From the NCBI GenBank assembly GCA_945787635.1, contig CALZIK010000184.1, positions 1 through 34,365 of the forward strand: DNA of 34,365 nucleotides, in the 5' to 3' direction. A program made the position numbers and the translations under genes. Within the stretch, counting starts at the first letter, position 1; each line of letters starts with the position of its first letter. This stretch comes from Thermoanaerobaculia bacterium (GTDB lineage Bacteria; Acidobacteriota; Thermoanaerobaculia; Multivoradales; JAHEKO01). Below, piece by piece: positions 23,859 through 31,616 of this stretch. The notes beneath the pieces are model-generated. The model searched no databases and was not told the origin of the DNA. It saw only the letters and a list, made by a program, of their open reading frames with translations.

Positions 23859-25880
23859 CTACGAGGGGCTCGCCAGCAGGTATCCAACCATCTCGAGGTG
23901 GAGGGCGGAGCAGAACTCCGAGCAATAGTAAGTGTACACGCCGGATTCTTCGACGTCGAACTCGAAGGTCGTGCTTTCACCCGGCTCGAGACTCAAGTTG
24001 ATGTTGTAGGCCGGCAGTGCGAATCCGTGCGTCGCGTCCTTGGCGCGCTCGACGTTGGTGATGTGCCAGATCACATGGTCGCCCTTCTTCACTTCCACCT
24101 TCTCGGGAGTGAAATGGCTGCGGACGCCGGTCATCCAGATCTCGACGGTCTTACCTCTTCGCTCGACCTTCTCCTCACCGATCGCCACCGCGTGCGGGTC
24201 CAGAGCTTGCTGAATGGGATTCCAGCCCGCCTCCGGATAAACCTCCCAGGCCTTGAGCTTGTCGGCCTTGATCATCTGCACGTAATGAGGCTCGCCGATG
24301 CCAATCGCCATGTCGTAGAGAAGCTTCATCGAAGGCCCCTTGCCGGAGATGTCGATGAGCTGGAAGTTCTGCGGATGCAACGGACCGACGGTGAGGAATC
24401 GATCCACCGACCACTTGTTGAGAGCCACAAGGTATCCACCGTCCGGGCTCACCGTGTCGCCTTCGGCGGCGACGATGTGGCCGACGTTGTAGTGCACCGG
24501 AATCTTCTCGACCAAGGTCCAGTCGGCCTCGTCGTGACCACCTGCGTACGCGCCACCGAGCGTCCAGCGGGCGACCGCGGTATCCAGGAACAGGCTGGTA
24601 TACGCGTAGCCCTTGTCATCGAACTGGGTATGCAGCGGTCCGAGACCGAGCTCGATCTGGGTCTCGAGCGCCGCGTCGAAATCGATGATCGGGACCCCAT
24701 AGTCGTCCTTGCCCGAGAAATTCTCGGCCGCGATCGCAGCCTGGATCTTGTCCCAGCCAAAAATGGTCACATGGGGGTCGAGCTTGCCCGAAACCACCAT
24801 GTACTCGCCGCCGGGCGTGACATCGATGCCGTGGGGGCTCTTGGGCTCGGGCAGGAAGTAAAGCACACCCTCGGCGATCGCGGTCTCGAGCGTCAGCACC
24901 GGGAAGTCGTTGACGGTGGTAGTCGCGCCGGCGGCCGCCAGCTCCGCCGCCTTGCGCCAGTCGATGATGTGAAGGTAGTCCATGTCTCGCTGTGAGGCAC
25001 CGGCTTCGAACGGCGGCTTGTCGTCCTCGATTCCCCCTGTCGCCATCTCGGTGTTGAACGAGTTGCACAGAAGCCAACCATCGCTCACCGCCTTGCCGGC
25101 GTCACAGAGATCCTGCCAGTAGGGCGGCAGCTCGATAGCGAAGGACTCTCCCGGAACGACCCGGCCGGCGCTTCGGTCGAACTTCCACATCGTGACCATG
25201 CCCCGGTACTCCTCGGCGTACTTGTCGAGAGAAGCGTACTTCCAGCCCAGGGGAGCCGCGTACTGACCGCCCTCGATGACCCATTCGGTGTTCGGGGTCA
25301 CGAACGTGCCGCCGTGGTCCGAAAGGGCAATCGGGTTCTTGACGAGCTGCTTGGTTTCGAAGTCCCTCAGGTCGACCACCGCGATCCGGGCGTGCGCCTT
25401 GTCGTTGATGAACACGAACTCGCCGTCGTAGTCGCCCCCGGTCTCACTGAGCGCCGGATGGTGGGTGTCGGCCCAGGTTATGTCACGGCCTTCGACTTTG
25501 GCTCCGTCGAGGACCGCTCGGGTCTCGTCGGAGTACCCCCAGCCCTGCCAGGGCTCGGGCGTGAAGACTCCGATGACCTTGAGAAGACGCATCGAAGGCA
25601 CTCCGATCACCAGAATCTGCCCCGAGTGTCCGCCCGAGGCAAACATCACATAGTCATCGTAACGGCCCGAGGGGACAAAGGTCTTGACCGCCGCGTAAAC
25701 GTCGTCGGGAGTCAAACCGCGCTCCTGGATGACCGCATTGGAGTCGCCGGCGACGTCGACGCTACCGAGCTGCACTTCGCCTCCGCCGGTCTTGCACGAC
25801 CATGCAAGAGCCACCAGAGCGACCATCACGATGCCGGCGATCGAAAGATATCTGCTTCGAGTTGACTGCGAGTTCTTCAT
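23859..25880 (-). CDS. nosZ: Nitrous oxide reductase, clade II (Sec type)
   Basis: 673 residues. It reduces N2O to N2 outside the cytoplasm. The leader 'MKNSQSTRSRYLSIAGIVMV' lacks a twin-arginine motif and is a Sec-type signal, possibly ending at Cys29, a hallmark of clade II. The seven CuZ histidines are visible: His140, His141, His189, His350, His417, His468 and His532, in the family's order and with matching spacings in several intervals. The C-terminal cupredoxin domain has CuA ligands His618, Cys653, Cys657, His661 and Met664 ('CSEFCSALHLEM'). A strong ribosome site AAGGAGG (25893-25887) precedes the ATG by seven bases. First gene of the nos operon; no nosR or nosG/H gene lies in the window. 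Confidence 0.97.
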   Translation of the reverse strand: MKNSQSTRSRYLSIAGIVMVALVALAWSCKTGGGEVQLGSVDVAGDSNAVIQERGLTPDDVYAAVKTFVPSGRYDDYVMFASGGHSGQILVIGVPSMRLLKVIGVFTPEPWQGWGYSDETRAVLDGAKVEGRDITWADTHHPALSETGGDYDGEFVFINDKAHARIAVVDLRDFETKQLVKNPIALSDHGGTFVTPNTEWVIEGGQYAAPLGWKYASLDKYAEEYRGMVTMWKFDRSAGRVVPGESFAIELPPYWQDLCDAGKAVSDGWLLCNSFNTEMATGGIEDDKPPFEAGASQRDMDYLHIIDWRKAAELAAAGATTTVNDFPVLTLETAIAEGVLYFLPEPKSPHGIDVTPGGEYMVVSGKLDPHVTIFGWDKIQAAIAAENFSGKDDYGVPIIDFDAALETQIELGLGPLHTQFDDKGYAYTSLFLDTAVARWTLGGAYAGGHDEADWTLVEKIPVHYNVGHIVAAEGDTVSPDGGYLVALNKWSVDRFLTVGPLHPQNFQLIDISGKGPSMKLLYDMAIGIGEPHYVQMIKADKLKAWEVYPEAGWNPIQQALDPHAVAIGEEKVERRGKTVEIWMTGVRSHFTPEKVEVKKGDHVIWHITNVERAKDATHGFALPAYNINLSLEPGESTTFEFDVEESGVYTYYCSEFCSALHLEMVGYLLASPS

Positions 25881-25984
25881 GCAAGGCCTCCTTCGTTGAG
25901 GTAACCGGGAAAGCCTAGAGGGCTCCAGACGCCGTCAGAACCCATGGTCGGGTGGCCGGCCGGACCGCCGATGGAGGGGAGACC

Positions 25985-26002
25985 GCCACCCCGCTGGGTG
26001 GC
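25985..26002. terminator. Hairpin in the nosZ upstream region
   Basis: GCCACCC, loop CGCT, GGGTGGC: a seven-pair perfect stem with a tetraloop, about 105 bases upstream of the nosZ ATG. It could be a second terminator for the stress-protein genes or a leader structure in a read-through nos transcript. It has no T-run. Confidence 0.35.
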
Positions 26003-26029
26003 AGCCCGCGTTGACGGTAGCCACCGGGC

Positions 26030-26051
26030 CGCCGCGATCGCGGTCGCGGCG
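26030..26051. terminator. GC-rich hairpin after the universal stress protein genes
   Basis: CGCCGCGA (26030-26037), six-base loop, TCGCGGCG (26044-26051): an eight-pair perfect stem starting 10 bases after the stop of the stress-protein gene in its direction of transcription. It likely ends or attenuates that transcript before nosZ. No T-run follows. Confidence 0.45.
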
Positions 26052-26061
26052 ATCGGGCGGG

Positions 26062-26970
26062 TCAGACCAAGACTTTGCCCTTCGACTTGACCACGAAGAC
26101 CGGACACTCCGCCTCTCGGATCACCTGCTCCGCCGTGCTCCCGACCAGCAGTCGCTCGATTCCGCTCAGGCCGTGCGTTCCGATCACAAGCAACCCACAG
26201 TCGCTCTTTTTGGCGTGATCGAGAATCTCGGTTGCCACCCGCCCGACTCGAATCGAGGTCGTGTAGTTGACGTCCGACGAAAGCGTTTCGGCGGCGAGCT
26301 TGGCGAGCGCCTGACGCGCACGGTCCTGCCTCTGCGAGACCAGCTCGCTGTCGATCGGCAGGTAGAAGTACGGATAGGGGATTTCCTCGGCGACGTGCAG
26401 CAGCTCGATTCCGGACTGGTAGACATGAGCCAACTCTTGCGCGTAGCGGATGGTCAACTCGGAAGGCTCGGAGAAATCCACCGGTACCAGAATGCTCTTG
26501 ACCGCCTGCTCCCGGACGCTCCGCGCCCCGGCCCTGACGGTCAGGACCGGGCATGACGCGTGACGTGTGACGGATTCGGCGACACTTCCGAGAAACAGCC
26601 TCGCCGGCCCACGCCGACCGTGGGTCCCCATGACCACCAGATCCGCGTTGACCTCTTCGGCGTAGTCGAGAATCACTTCCGCGGCCGACAGGCCGCGCCG
26701 ACTGACCTGGCGCAGCGTCAGCGGCTCTCGGCCGTGCTGCTTGAGGAGGCCGGCCAGCCTCGAGTCCGCGATCTCGAACAGCTTTCGCAGTACCTCCTCC
26801 GAATTCGGAAACGCTTCATCGGGATTGTTGGGATCGAACTCATGCAGCACCAGGGCGTGCAGCATGTGAAGCTGCGCCTCGAATCGCTCGGCCAGAAACA
26901 GGGCCCGCCCGAGAGCCGCATTGGCGGAATCAGAAAAATCGGTGGGAAAGAGAATCGTCTCGACCTTCAT
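26062..26970 (-). CDS. Universal stress protein, tandem UspA domains (1)
   Basis: 302 residues made of two UspA domains (1-147 and 155-300). Both carry the ATP-binding pattern G-x2-G-x9-G-S: 'GTHG' 115-118 with 'GS' 128-129, and 'GTHG' 264-267 with 'GS' 277-278. Each domain opens with a strand and an Asp ('ILFPTDFSDS', 'ILVPVDFSEP'). It is therefore likely an ATP-binding, soluble stress protein. The ATG overlaps the stop of the next upstream stress protein (ATGA). Located between a two-component pair and nosZ; tandem Usp proteins are common members of hypoxia regulons such as DosR in mycobacteria, which makes a low-oxygen role plausible. Confidence 0.93.
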   Translation of the reverse strand: MKVETILFPTDFSDSANAALGRALFLAERFEAQLHMLHALVLHEFDPNNPDEAFPNSEEVLRKLFEIADSRLAGLLKQHGREPLTLRQVSRRGLSAAEVILDYAEEVNADLVVMGTHGRRGPARLFLGSVAESVTRHASCPVLTVRAGARSVREQAVKSILVPVDFSEPSELTIRYAQELAHVYQSGIELLHVAEEIPYPYFYLPIDSELVSQRQDRARQALAKLAAETLSSDVNYTTSIRVGRVATEILDHAKKSDCGLLVIGTHGLSGIERLLVGSTAEQVIREAECPVFVVKSKGKVLV

Positions 26971-27995
26971 GAGCTACCTCCTTCGCGAGGCGACTGCCTT
27001 GATGTCGAACCTTCAGGGCTCGGTACGCGCCAATGGGGCTCGGTCTGCTCGAGGACGGCCTCGGCCACCGAGGCCCCCATCGCCGTTTCGGGAGGAATCA
27101 CCAGCACCGGGCACGGCGACTCCGTGGCCACCGCGCGCGCGACGCTCCCCAGGAACGCCCGCTCGAAGCCGCCTCGCCCGTGGGTTCCGAGCATCACCAG
27201 GTCGGTCTTCAACCGTGCCGCCTCTTTGAGGATCTCACTCGCGGCGGGCCCCGTCCCGACCCGGCTCGACCGGCGGATTCGAGGCGCACCGGCGTGCTCG
27301 CGCCACATGTCCTCGAGCTCTTCCAGCGCGAACTTCTCTATCTGTTCCGGAGAAAACGGCTGAGCCAGAGTGCGTTGCAGCTCGCCGACGGCGTAGAACA
27401 ACTCCACCTCGGTTTTCGTGCCGCCGAGCTGCCGCAAAAAGGCGAGCCCGCACTCGAGCGCGTCCGCCGCGAGCAGCGAGAAGTCGGTAGGCGCGAGAAC
27501 GCGCTCGACCGGGAGCGACCACTCGCCACGCACCACCAGCACCGGACACCGCGCCCCGCGCAGCACCCTGTCGGCGGTACCGCCGAGGAATCTGCCCAGT
27601 CCGTCTCGATCGTTCGCTCCGACAACGATCAGGTCGGCGCCGGTCGTTTTGGCCGCCTCGAGGATCATTCGGTACGGACTGCCGGTCGCGACCCGTGAGG
27701 ACATCGGCACCGCGATATCGAGACGTTCCACCTGTGCCGCCAGCTCGTCAAGCTGGGCGTCAGACCATTTCTGTTGATAGTCGGCCTGCTCCCAGCCGGA
27801 GCCGGAGCGGGGCAAGTACACCTCCATCGGCAGCGCGTGCAAGATTTCGAGACGACCGCCGGCGGCTCGCGCCACGTCCACCGCCGCGCCGACCACGGCA
27901 TCGCTGCCCTCCTCGAGAGAGGAGCCCACGAGGATGGTGCGAATCGGCTTGAGCGCACTTCGGGCACGCTCGGCCCCTTCGTTGGGTGTGCTCAT
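26967..27995 (-). CDS. Universal stress protein, tandem UspA domains (2)
   Basis: 342 residues with two UspA domains (about 17-155 and 163-305) and a disordered tail rich in Ser, Pro and Arg. The first domain's nucleotide motif is degenerate ('GANDRDGLGRFLGGT', 126-140, with Asp in place of the second Gly); the second is intact ('GTHG' 270-273, 'GS' 283-284). It may bind one ATP only. A strong AAGGAGGG ribosome site precedes the ATG. Its stop overlaps the start of the downstream stress protein, so the two are probably made together and may pair. Confidence 0.92.
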   Translation of the reverse strand: MSTPNEGAERARSALKPIRTILVGSSLEEGSDAVVGAAVDVARAAGGRLEILHALPMEVYLPRSGSGWEQADYQQKWSDAQLDELAAQVERLDIAVPMSSRVATGSPYRMILEAAKTTGADLIVVGANDRDGLGRFLGGTADRVLRGARCPVLVVRGEWSLPVERVLAPTDFSLLAADALECGLAFLRQLGGTKTEVELFYAVGELQRTLAQPFSPEQIEKFALEELEDMWREHAGAPRIRRSSRVGTGPAASEILKEAARLKTDLVMLGTHGRGGFERAFLGSVARAVATESPCPVLVIPPETAMGASVAEAVLEQTEPHWRVPSPEGSTSRQSPREGGSS

Positions 27996-28150
27996 AGAGA
28001 GCGCCCTCCTTCCCGACTCAGCCTACGGGCGCTCTGGATTTCCTTCGACACCCGAGGAGACGGAGAGAGCCACGTCGAAGGGCTGCTCTCCGGCCACCCC
28101 AGCGGGCAGTGCCCGGAGTTCTTTCTCTGAAGTCGTCGCCGGCGCGCCGA

Positions 28151-28801
28151 TCAGTCCGGGGTCGGGGGATCGACCAGCCGATGTTTGAGGGCGTAGGCCA
28201 CTACCTGCGCGCGGTTGTGCAGGTGGAGTTTGTCGAGAATGTTACGGACGTGAAACTTTACGGTGTTTTCGCTAATGCCAAGCTGCTTGGCCAGCTTTCG
28301 ATTGGTGGTCACGCCGTCCACCATGAGCTCGAGAACCTCCTGCTCGCGATCGGTGAGCGCGTCTGGATCATCGCTCTTTCGGCCGGCGGGCCGGGCGAAT
28401 TCGTCGAGTAGCTTTCGCGCCAGAGACGGAGTCAGAGCCGGCTCGCCTCGGCCGACGGCCCCGAGCAACGAGAAAAACTCGTCCGCCTCGAGATCCTTGA
28501 GCAGATACCCCTTGGCTCCCGCCTTGATCGCCTCGAAGAGGCTCTCGTCGTCGTCGGAAGCGGTCAGGATGACGACCTTGATGTCCGGCAGCTCGGCGGC
28601 CAGGTGCTTGGTCGCGGCCAGGCCGTCCACCTCGGGCATCGCGAGATCCATCAACACGACGTCGGGTTTGTGCTCCCAGGCCTGCTCGACCGCCTCGCGG
28701 CCGTTGCTGGCTTCGCCCACGACCTCGAAGTCGCGCGCCGTCAGCAGGCTGCGCAGACTCTCTCTGAACAGGGCGTGGTCATCGGCGATCAGAATTCTCA
28801 T
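28151..28801 (-). CDS. NarL/DevR-family response regulator
   Basis: 216 residues. Receiver domain 1-120 with the acidic pocket Asp7/Asp8, phosphoacceptor Asp52 ('VVLMDLAMPEVDG', 48-60), Thr80 and Lys102. C-terminal LuxR-type helix-turn-helix 148-208 ('LTDREQEVLELMVDG', 'NRKLAKQLGISENTVKFHVR'). All key residues are intact. It starts three bases after the kinase stop, so kinase and regulator form a pair in one transcript. The targets are unknown; the adjacent stress-protein genes and the nos operon are the obvious candidates. No clear inverted-repeat target site was found by eye. Confidence 0.94.
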   Translation of the reverse strand: MRILIADDHALFRESLRSLLTARDFEVVGEASNGREAVEQAWEHKPDVVLMDLAMPEVDGLAATKHLAAELPDIKVVILTASDDDESLFEAIKAGAKGYLLKDLEADEFFSLLGAVGRGEPALTPSLARKLLDEFARPAGRKSDDPDALTDREQEVLELMVDGVTTNRKLAKQLGISENTVKFHVRNILDKLHLHNRAQVVAYALKHRLVDPPTPD

Positions 28802-28804
28802 AAT

Positions 28805-30142
28805 CTAGTCCTCCATCCGTGGCAGCTCGAACAATACACGGGTTCCGCCGCCCTGACGCGAATTGATCCGCAAACGGCCACCCGCACTCTCGGCCCGCTC
28901 GCGCATAATACTAAGGCCAAATCGAGGCAGCTCGGCCCTGGCCACCGATTCGGGGTCGAAGCCCGTTCCGTCATCCTCGACTATCGCCTCGAGACCGACC
29001 GAGTTGTGCCTCACGCTCACACGAACCTTCTTCGCCTTGGCGTGCTTGCGGACGTTCGCGAGAGACTCCTGGATCACACGCACGAGTTGCAGCTCGACGC
29101 GCGGAGGCACCGAGAGCGGTTCATCGATCTGGATCTCGCCGCCGATGCCGCTCGAGATCTTCCACTGCGCGAAGTATTCTCTGAGCACGTCTTCGAGCGG
29201 CCGGTCGCCGGAGGGCTGGGACCGCAAAGCCAGAATGCCTTCCCGGACGTCCGTGTAGGCCTCCCGAGCCGCCACCGCGAGCTGATCCAGCTGCTCACTG
29301 GCTTGCTCGTTCTTGCCCGACTTGAGGTACTGCTGCACCGCCTGCGCCTTGGTGTTGACATAGGCCAGAACTTGGGCCATACCGTCGTGCATCTCCCGTC
29401 CGATGCGGGTCCGCTCTTCGGTAATTGCAAGGTTTTCCAGCTCATGATGGAGGTAGGACTTGTCGATCGCGACCGCGGCCGTGGCCGCGAAACGAACCAG
29501 GGTCTCCTCGTCCTCGTCCGAGAACTCTTCGTCCGCGATTTTATCGGTCAGATAGAGGTTGCCCAGAAACGGCCCCTGACAGAGGATCGGAACCGCTAGC
29601 AGGCTCGACATCTTCGGATGGTTGTCGGGAAAGCCGCTGGACCGAGGGTCACGGTCGATCTCGGCGATCCGCAGGTGGCGCTCCTCGTGCAGAACCACGC
29701 CGAGAAGCCCCTTGCCCGCCGGTGGAGAGCCGATCGCCGCTCGTCGCTCCTCGCTCAGCCCGCAGGTCACGAACTCCACGATCTGCTGATGGTCGCCGAT
29801 CACCGACAGCGCTCCATAGCGCGCACCCACCAGCTGACAGGCCTGGTCGACGACCTTCTGAAGGACCGTGGTGAGCGCCAACTCACCATGGATGTCGCGT
29901 GCCGCCGAGTCGAGGGCGAGAAGCTCACGGTTGCGCCGCTCGAGGCGTTCGTGGGTCTGGGTCAGCACCGAGAAGACAGCGCCGACCAGAAAGAGCACCG
30001 CGAGGGCCACGACTCCCGCCCAAACGATCCTGCCCGCCAGGGTCGCGAGATAGGGCTCGAGCCGGCCCCGAGCGAACTCGAGAAACAGGATGACCAGCAC
30101 GAGGCCGGCGAGCGAAGCCCACTTGAGTCTCTTGATTCCCAT
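28805..30142 (-). CDS. GAF-domain sensor histidine kinase (NarX/DevS type)
   Basis: 445 residues: two N-terminal membrane helices (about 10-22 and 38-60), a GAF domain (about 85-230), a HisKA_3 dimerisation region with phosphoacceptor His252 ('REMHDGMAQVL'), and the ATPase domain (N box 'QESLANVRKHA' 358-368, G box 'EDDGTGF' 389-395, 'RFGLSIMRERAESAGG'). The GAF domain has 'ARYGALSVIG', 'GKGLLGVVL', 'GFPDNHPKM' (170-178) and 'FLGNLYLTDK' (192-201), a pattern like the heme-binding GAF domain of the mycobacterial oxygen/NO sensors DevS and DosT, where a His in the matching loop binds heme; here that would be His175. Heme binding is not shown, only suggested. Confidence 0.92.
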   Translation of the reverse strand: MGIKRLKWASLAGLVLVILFLEFARGRLEPYLATLAGRIVWAGVVALAVLFLVGAVFSVLTQTHERLERRNRELLALDSAARDIHGELALTTVLQKVVDQACQLVGARYGALSVIGDHQQIVEFVTCGLSEERRAAIGSPPAGKGLLGVVLHEERHLRIAEIDRDPRSSGFPDNHPKMSSLLAVPILCQGPFLGNLYLTDKIADEEFSDEDEETLVRFAATAAVAIDKSYLHHELENLAITEERTRIGREMHDGMAQVLAYVNTKAQAVQQYLKSGKNEQASEQLDQLAVAAREAYTDVREGILALRSQPSGDRPLEDVLREYFAQWKISSGIGGEIQIDEPLSVPPRVELQLVRVIQESLANVRKHAKAKKVRVSVRHNSVGLEAIVEDDGTGFDPESVARAELPRFGLSIMRERAESAGGRLRINSRQGGGTRVLFELPRMED

Positions 30143-30172
30143 CAGAGCCCAAGCAGTATAGCGGTGCGTCCG

Positions 30173-30406
30173 TCAGCGACGGCTCGGCCGCCGAGTCGCC
30201 TTCGCGCCCCCCCGAGAGCTCCAACCCAAAACGGAATAGAGCGGCGACCAGCCCAGAAGCCCGGTCACGAGCGGGTACCAGCCCAGGACCCGGCAAGCGA
30301 CGCCCGAGAGATCGTCAACCGGTCCGAACCAGCCAATGCCGAGGATCAAGGCACCTGCCGCCAGGCGCACGAGCCGATCCAGGCCGCTCTCATTGGGAAA
30401 CGCCAT
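30173..30406 (-). CDS. DUF2892-type small inner membrane protein
   Basis: 77 residues from the ATG at 30406 (GGAG about 10 bases upstream). The pattern 'NESGLDRLVRLAAGALILGI' (5-24), 'RVLGWYPLVTGLLGWSPLYS' (39-58) and a Cys38 between two membrane helices match DUF2892 (YgaP-type membrane part), which often forms a stand-alone protein or is fused to rhodanese. The C-terminus is basic. Located 30 bases before the kinase gene; no known partner. Function unknown. Confidence 0.8.
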   Translation of the reverse strand: MAFPNESGLDRLVRLAAGALILGIGWFGPVDDLSGVACRVLGWYPLVTGLLGWSPLYSVLGWSSRGGAKATRRPSRR

Positions 30407-30549
30407 CGGCTCCACTCCGGCCTGGGTACATGGCAAGAAAGTGTCTACGAGTATGCCATTACCCGCCACACCCTCATGGGTGGGCACTCCGTTCCAGCCG
30501 GGCAGGATTCTCGGACAGCTTTCTGGGCACCCAGCTCGGCCGAGCACGG

Positions 30550-31428
30550 CTACCGCGATTCGACGTACTTGCGGGCGTCGATCGCGGCTTGCCGAACGCG
30601 GTAGCTGGGGTCGCCCTCCGCCAGGCCGGCGAAGAGCTCGAGCGAGCGGGCACCTTCGATGCGCGCCAGTGCTCCGATGGCGCCGATCATCGTCTCTTCT
30701 TGTTGTTCGGGCGTGATCTCCGGTACGGCACCGGTCAGGCCCCGATCCAGCATCCGTCGAAGCACAGGCACGCCCGCCGCGCTTCCCAAACGGCTGACTG
30801 CCAGGGCCGCGTTCCAACGCACGTCGGCGACACCGTCGTCGAGCAAGAGCTCGAGCTCGGCGACCACCGACGGATCGCCCAGCTCTCCCAAAGCGTACGC
30901 GGCCACCTTGCGAATTCCCGGATCGTCCGAGCCGAGCTCGGCGGTCAGCGCCGGCAAAGCGCTCGGGTCACCAATACCGCCCAGCGCCCAGAGCAAGTAG
31001 ATCCGGGTCTGCGAGTCGGTCTCGGAATCGAGCGCCGTAGTCAGGACCGGCACCGCCTCCGGGTCGCGGGTGTAGCCCAGCACCAGGGCGAGGTAGCGCT
31101 GGATTTCTTGATCCTCGGCGGCCACGAACAGGCGCCGGACCTCGGCCGAGGCCGCCGGATCCAACGCCAAAGCGTCGGGGTCGGCGACCAGGATCTTCGA
31201 CAGCTCATAGGCTGCCTGCGCGCGCCGGGGCCGCCAGGAGGAACGCAGGTCGTTCAGGTAGTCGTCAATATCCTGATGGTCGTAAGCGATCCACCCGAAG
31301 CCGATAAAAACTCCCACGCAGATCAGAACCACGACCAGCGGGACGATGAAGAGGCCGAAGAACGCGCGCAGCGGGCTACCGCCTTCGTCTTCGTCAGGGA
31401 TCGAGCTTTCGGCTGACTCGTCGCTCAT
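30550..31428 (-). CDS. Membrane-anchored HEAT-repeat protein
   Basis: 292 residues from the ATG at 31428. A short acidic N-terminus ('ESSIPDEDEGG'), one membrane helix (about 24-48), then a solenoid of HEAT/PBS-lyase-type repeats: 'IYLLWALGGIGDPSALPALT', 'RKVAAYALGELGDPSVVAEL', 'RWNAALAVSRLGSAAGVPVL' and 'MIGAIGALARIEGARSLELF'. Such repeats make protein-protein interaction surfaces. The orientation of the solenoid is not certain. It is divergent from the alternative complex III genes and shares their 188-base upstream region, which hints at a linked role such as assembly of the complex, but this is only context. Confidence 0.82.
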   Translation of the reverse strand: MSDESAESSIPDEDEGGSPLRAFFGLFIVPLVVVLICVGVFIGFGWIAYDHQDIDDYLNDLRSSWRPRRAQAAYELSKILVADPDALALDPAASAEVRRLFVAAEDQEIQRYLALVLGYTRDPEAVPVLTTALDSETDSQTRIYLLWALGGIGDPSALPALTAELGSDDPGIRKVAAYALGELGDPSVVAELELLLDDGVADVRWNAALAVSRLGSAAGVPVLRRMLDRGLTGAVPEITPEQQEETMIGAIGALARIEGARSLELFAGLAEGDPSYRVRQAAIDARKYVESR

Positions 31429-31491
31429 TGAACGCTGGAGCTTACCGCTTCCAGACGCGAATCGGGCAACGCGCCGAAACTCATTCTCGGC

Positions 31492-31519
31492 TTGACACAC
31501 GCCGGGAGGGAGATATTCT
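31492..31519 (+). promoter_or_regulatory. Sigma-70-type promoter of the alternative complex III operon
   Basis: TTGACA (31492-31497, perfect -35), a 16-base spacer, then TATTCT (31514-31519, 4/6 match to TATAAT). Transcription would start near 31526, about 90 bases before the actA start. It is followed at once by the Rex-type palindrome, a layout expected for a repressed promoter. Confidence 0.65.
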
Positions 31520-31529
31520 TCGCCTCGTC

Positions 31530-31547
31530 TTGTGAAAGTTTTCACAA
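31530..31547. promoter_or_regulatory. Rex-type operator (TTGTGAAAGTTTTCACAA)
   Basis: Both arms match the Rex consensus TTGTGAAnnnnTTCACAA at every position, and the symmetry extends by one more base pair on each side (31529-31548). The centre lies about 12 bases downstream of the predicted start of transcription, where a bound repressor would block the promoter. Rex binds when NADH is low relative to NAD+, and releases when NADH rises. The inner part, TGTGA-N6-TCACA, is also the Crp consensus, so a Crp/Fnr-family protein is the alternative reader. Confidence 0.65.
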
Positions 31548-31616
31548 GCTTGATCGCGAACCGCGCTTGCCGGACCCGTCCGCGCAAGTTAGTTTCAAGC
31601 TCGCAACGACGGTCGT

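Noticed and set aside
23484-24995. Plus-strand 503-codon frame opposite nosZ
   Set aside because: The opposite strand carries nosZ with every copper ligand; this frame has no independent support.
28080-28130. Hairpin CTCCGG...CCGGAG followed by TTCTTTCT as a terminator
   Set aside because: The T-rich side is on the plus strand, where no gene ends; in the direction of the regulator gene the stem is short with a 19-base loop.
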